A stretch of 64,000 nucleotides of DNA from AP-15 sp963762575 (GTDB lineage Bacteria; Pseudomonadota; Alphaproteobacteria; ATCC43930; CGMCC-115725): positions 372,001-436,000 of the forward strand of contig CAVXLL010000017.1 of NCBI GenBank assembly GCA_963762575.1, in the 5' to 3' direction. The position numbers and the translations under genes are program-made. How positions within the stretch are numbered: position 1 is the first letter of the stretch; every line of letters starts with the position of its first letter. Under the pieces are notes generated by a model. That model was not told where the DNA came from, did no database searches, and was given only the letters and a program-made list of their open reading frames with translations. Below are positions 63,216 to 64,000 of this stretch, in pieces.

Positions 63216-63620
63216 TCAGTCTCCCTCTGCTGCCCGCTGCCGCAACGCCGCAAGCCAGCGCCTCAGCAGGGCAGCGTGCGCAGCGAGGTGCCGCTCGATC
63301 TGCCGCGCAACCTGGTCGCGATACATATGGACCGCGAGATTGCGTTCCTCGCCCAGCTTGATGGCCGCCTCCGCGTCCTCGTCCGACAGCCAGCCGAGAG
63401 CGCGCGCGGCCCGAACGGTTGCGTTCGGCGATGCGGCGCTGACATTTTCCAGTGCCGCGAGCATCTTCTGACAGGCTTTCCAAACCGCTTCGTACGAATA
63501 GATCAGCCGCAGCACTGCGCTGTCGCGTTCGATCAGCGTCCGTTCGCTCTTCCCGGCAAGCTCATCCAGCGTAGCGAGCGCGGCCGCTGCTTCGGCGAGC
63601 CGCCGATCTAGCCTCTCCAT
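63216..63620 (-). CDS. HEPN-domain protein (HI0074/HepT-like toxin candidate)
   Basis: 134 residues, all-helical, with the HEPN RNase-like motif Rx4HxY at Arg93, His98 and Tyr100 (RNLAVHMY). It looks like the HI0074/HepT group, in which the HEPN protein is a toxin RNase neutralised by AMPylation from its MNT partner (type VII toxin-antitoxin). The start overlaps the MNT gene by 13 bp, so the antitoxin gene comes first. Activity here is not shown. Confidence 0.82.
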   Translation of the reverse strand: MERLDRRLAEAAAALATLDELAGKSERTLIERDSAVLRLIYSYEAVWKACQKMLAALENVSAASPNATVRAARALGWLSDEDAEAAIKLGEERNLAVHMYRDQVARQIERHLAAHAALLRRWLAALRQRAAEGD

Positions 63621-63916
63621 TTCACGCCCTCGTGGCGAACCTCGTCGATAAGGGTAGGAGCCGCTGTACGCAGGTCGACGATATCGACATCGTAAGGGAT
63701 TGAGCTTTCCTCTGCGCTCTCCGCCAGATCGGAGAAGAAGCCTGAAGGCAACTCGTCGTGAGGCAATATCGCGATATCGATGTCGCTGTGTTGGAGGGCT
63801 TCACCGCGGGCACATGAGCCAAACAACCACACCTCGGCATCGTGCTCGCCCAGCGCAGCGAGCACCATCCGCCGCAATTCCTCAATCGCCTTCTCGCGAA
63901 CAGCATTCACCATCAT
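63608..63916 (-). CDS. Minimal nucleotidyltransferase (MntA-like antitoxin candidate)
   Basis: 102 residues from the ATG at 63916, which overlaps the stop of uvrA (ATGATG). Nucleotidyltransferase signature LFGSCARGEALQHSDIDIAI with Gly33, Ser34 and the metal Asp pair 45 and 47, plus a third Asp in YDVDIVD (Asp76/78). This is the minimal MNT domain that pairs with HEPN proteins. A longer frame (to 63991) begins inside uvrA and is unlikely. Confidence 0.85.
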   Translation of the reverse strand: MMVNAVREKAIEELRRMVLAALGEHDAEVWLFGSCARGEALQHSDIDIAILPHDELPSGFFSDLAESAEESSIPYDVDIVDLRTAAPTLIDEVRHEGVKWRG

Positions 63917-64000
63917 CCCGCCCGCCGGCGTTGCGCCGGACGGCGGGCGAGGTAGGGGCGGAGGTATTGGCCGGTGTAGCTGGCCTCGCATAACGCAATG
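63913..64000 (-). CDS. uvrA: C-terminus of UvrA excinuclease subunit, cut by window edge
   Basis: The last 29 codons before a TGA at 63913-63915 read ALCEASYTGQYLRPYLARRP and a basic end. The SxTGxYLxPxL pattern is the universal end of UvrA. The rest lies outside the window. The stop overlaps the MNT gene start, so the pair is read through from the uvrA transcript. Confidence 0.75.
   Translation of the reverse strand, partial: IALCEASYTGQYLRPYLARRPAQRRRAG

Overview
The window is 64 kb of GC-rich DNA from an alphaproteobacterium, probably of the Rhodospirillales/Hyphomicrobiales type. The evidence is a DUF2794 gene, the der-bamB-yfgM cluster, a serine-glyoxylate aminotransferase, LysR and TetR regulators, class III cyclases with TPR tails, and a radical SAM protein that looks like the hopanoid C-3 methylase HpnR. 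No rRNA gene is present. There is one tRNA, tRNA-Arg(ACG).

Layout. 1-6.1 kb is ordinary chromosome: der, bamB, yfgM-like, DUF2794, a keto-acid hydratase, serine-glyoxylate aminotransferase and a small secreted protein. 6.3-22.6 kb is a decayed accessory region. It holds a broken serine recombinase, two identical inverted 1038-bp IS1595-type elements (one inside a membrane-protein gene, one in a tetR promoter), an IS4-type deletion derivative and an IS5-type element. Between them lie fragments of a GH63-type glycosidase, a ChaA-type antiporter, RND pumps, an AfsR/LuxR-type ATPase regulator, a methyltransferase, an M20 amidohydrolase and a cyclase, plus copies of a Gly/Pro-rich secreted protein. 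23-28.5 kb holds a heme-oxygenase-fold protein, a caspase/formylglycine-enzyme-like gene followed by a small Pepco-like gene, a hydroxyisobutyrate dehydrogenase-like gene and a DctP remnant. 28.5-64 kb is mostly intact chromosome: rlmI-like, Na/Pi symporter, hisE, two MFS pumps, a LysR regulator, tandem cyclases, a histidine kinase, a TVP38/flavoprotein pair, lepA, several hydrolases and oxygenases, hpnR, an NCS1 transporter, a TauD-like dioxygenase, and a HEPN/nucleotidyltransferase pair coupled to the end of uvrA.

How genes work together. der/bamB/yfgM is the usual envelope and ribosome-assembly cluster. The TVP38-like protein and the flavin disulfide reductase overlap by 4 bp and form one operon. 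The two cyclases overlap by 4 bp and look like a tandem duplication, with a third broken copy behind them and another C-terminal remnant at 22.4 kb. The caspase-like protein and the Pepco-like protein are 18 bp apart and match the domain vocabulary of bacterial conflict or regulated-death systems; this is the best candidate for unusual biology here. The MNT and HEPN genes form a type VII toxin-antitoxin-like pair.

Quality caution. Many genes that look otherwise healthy carry exactly one single-base frameshift (caspase-like, LysR, LigB, GST, alpha/beta hydrolase, a small hypothetical), and the T loop of the tRNA has one extra base. Some of the breaks may therefore be indel errors in the assembly. 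The 6-22 kb region has real fragments and junctions as well.
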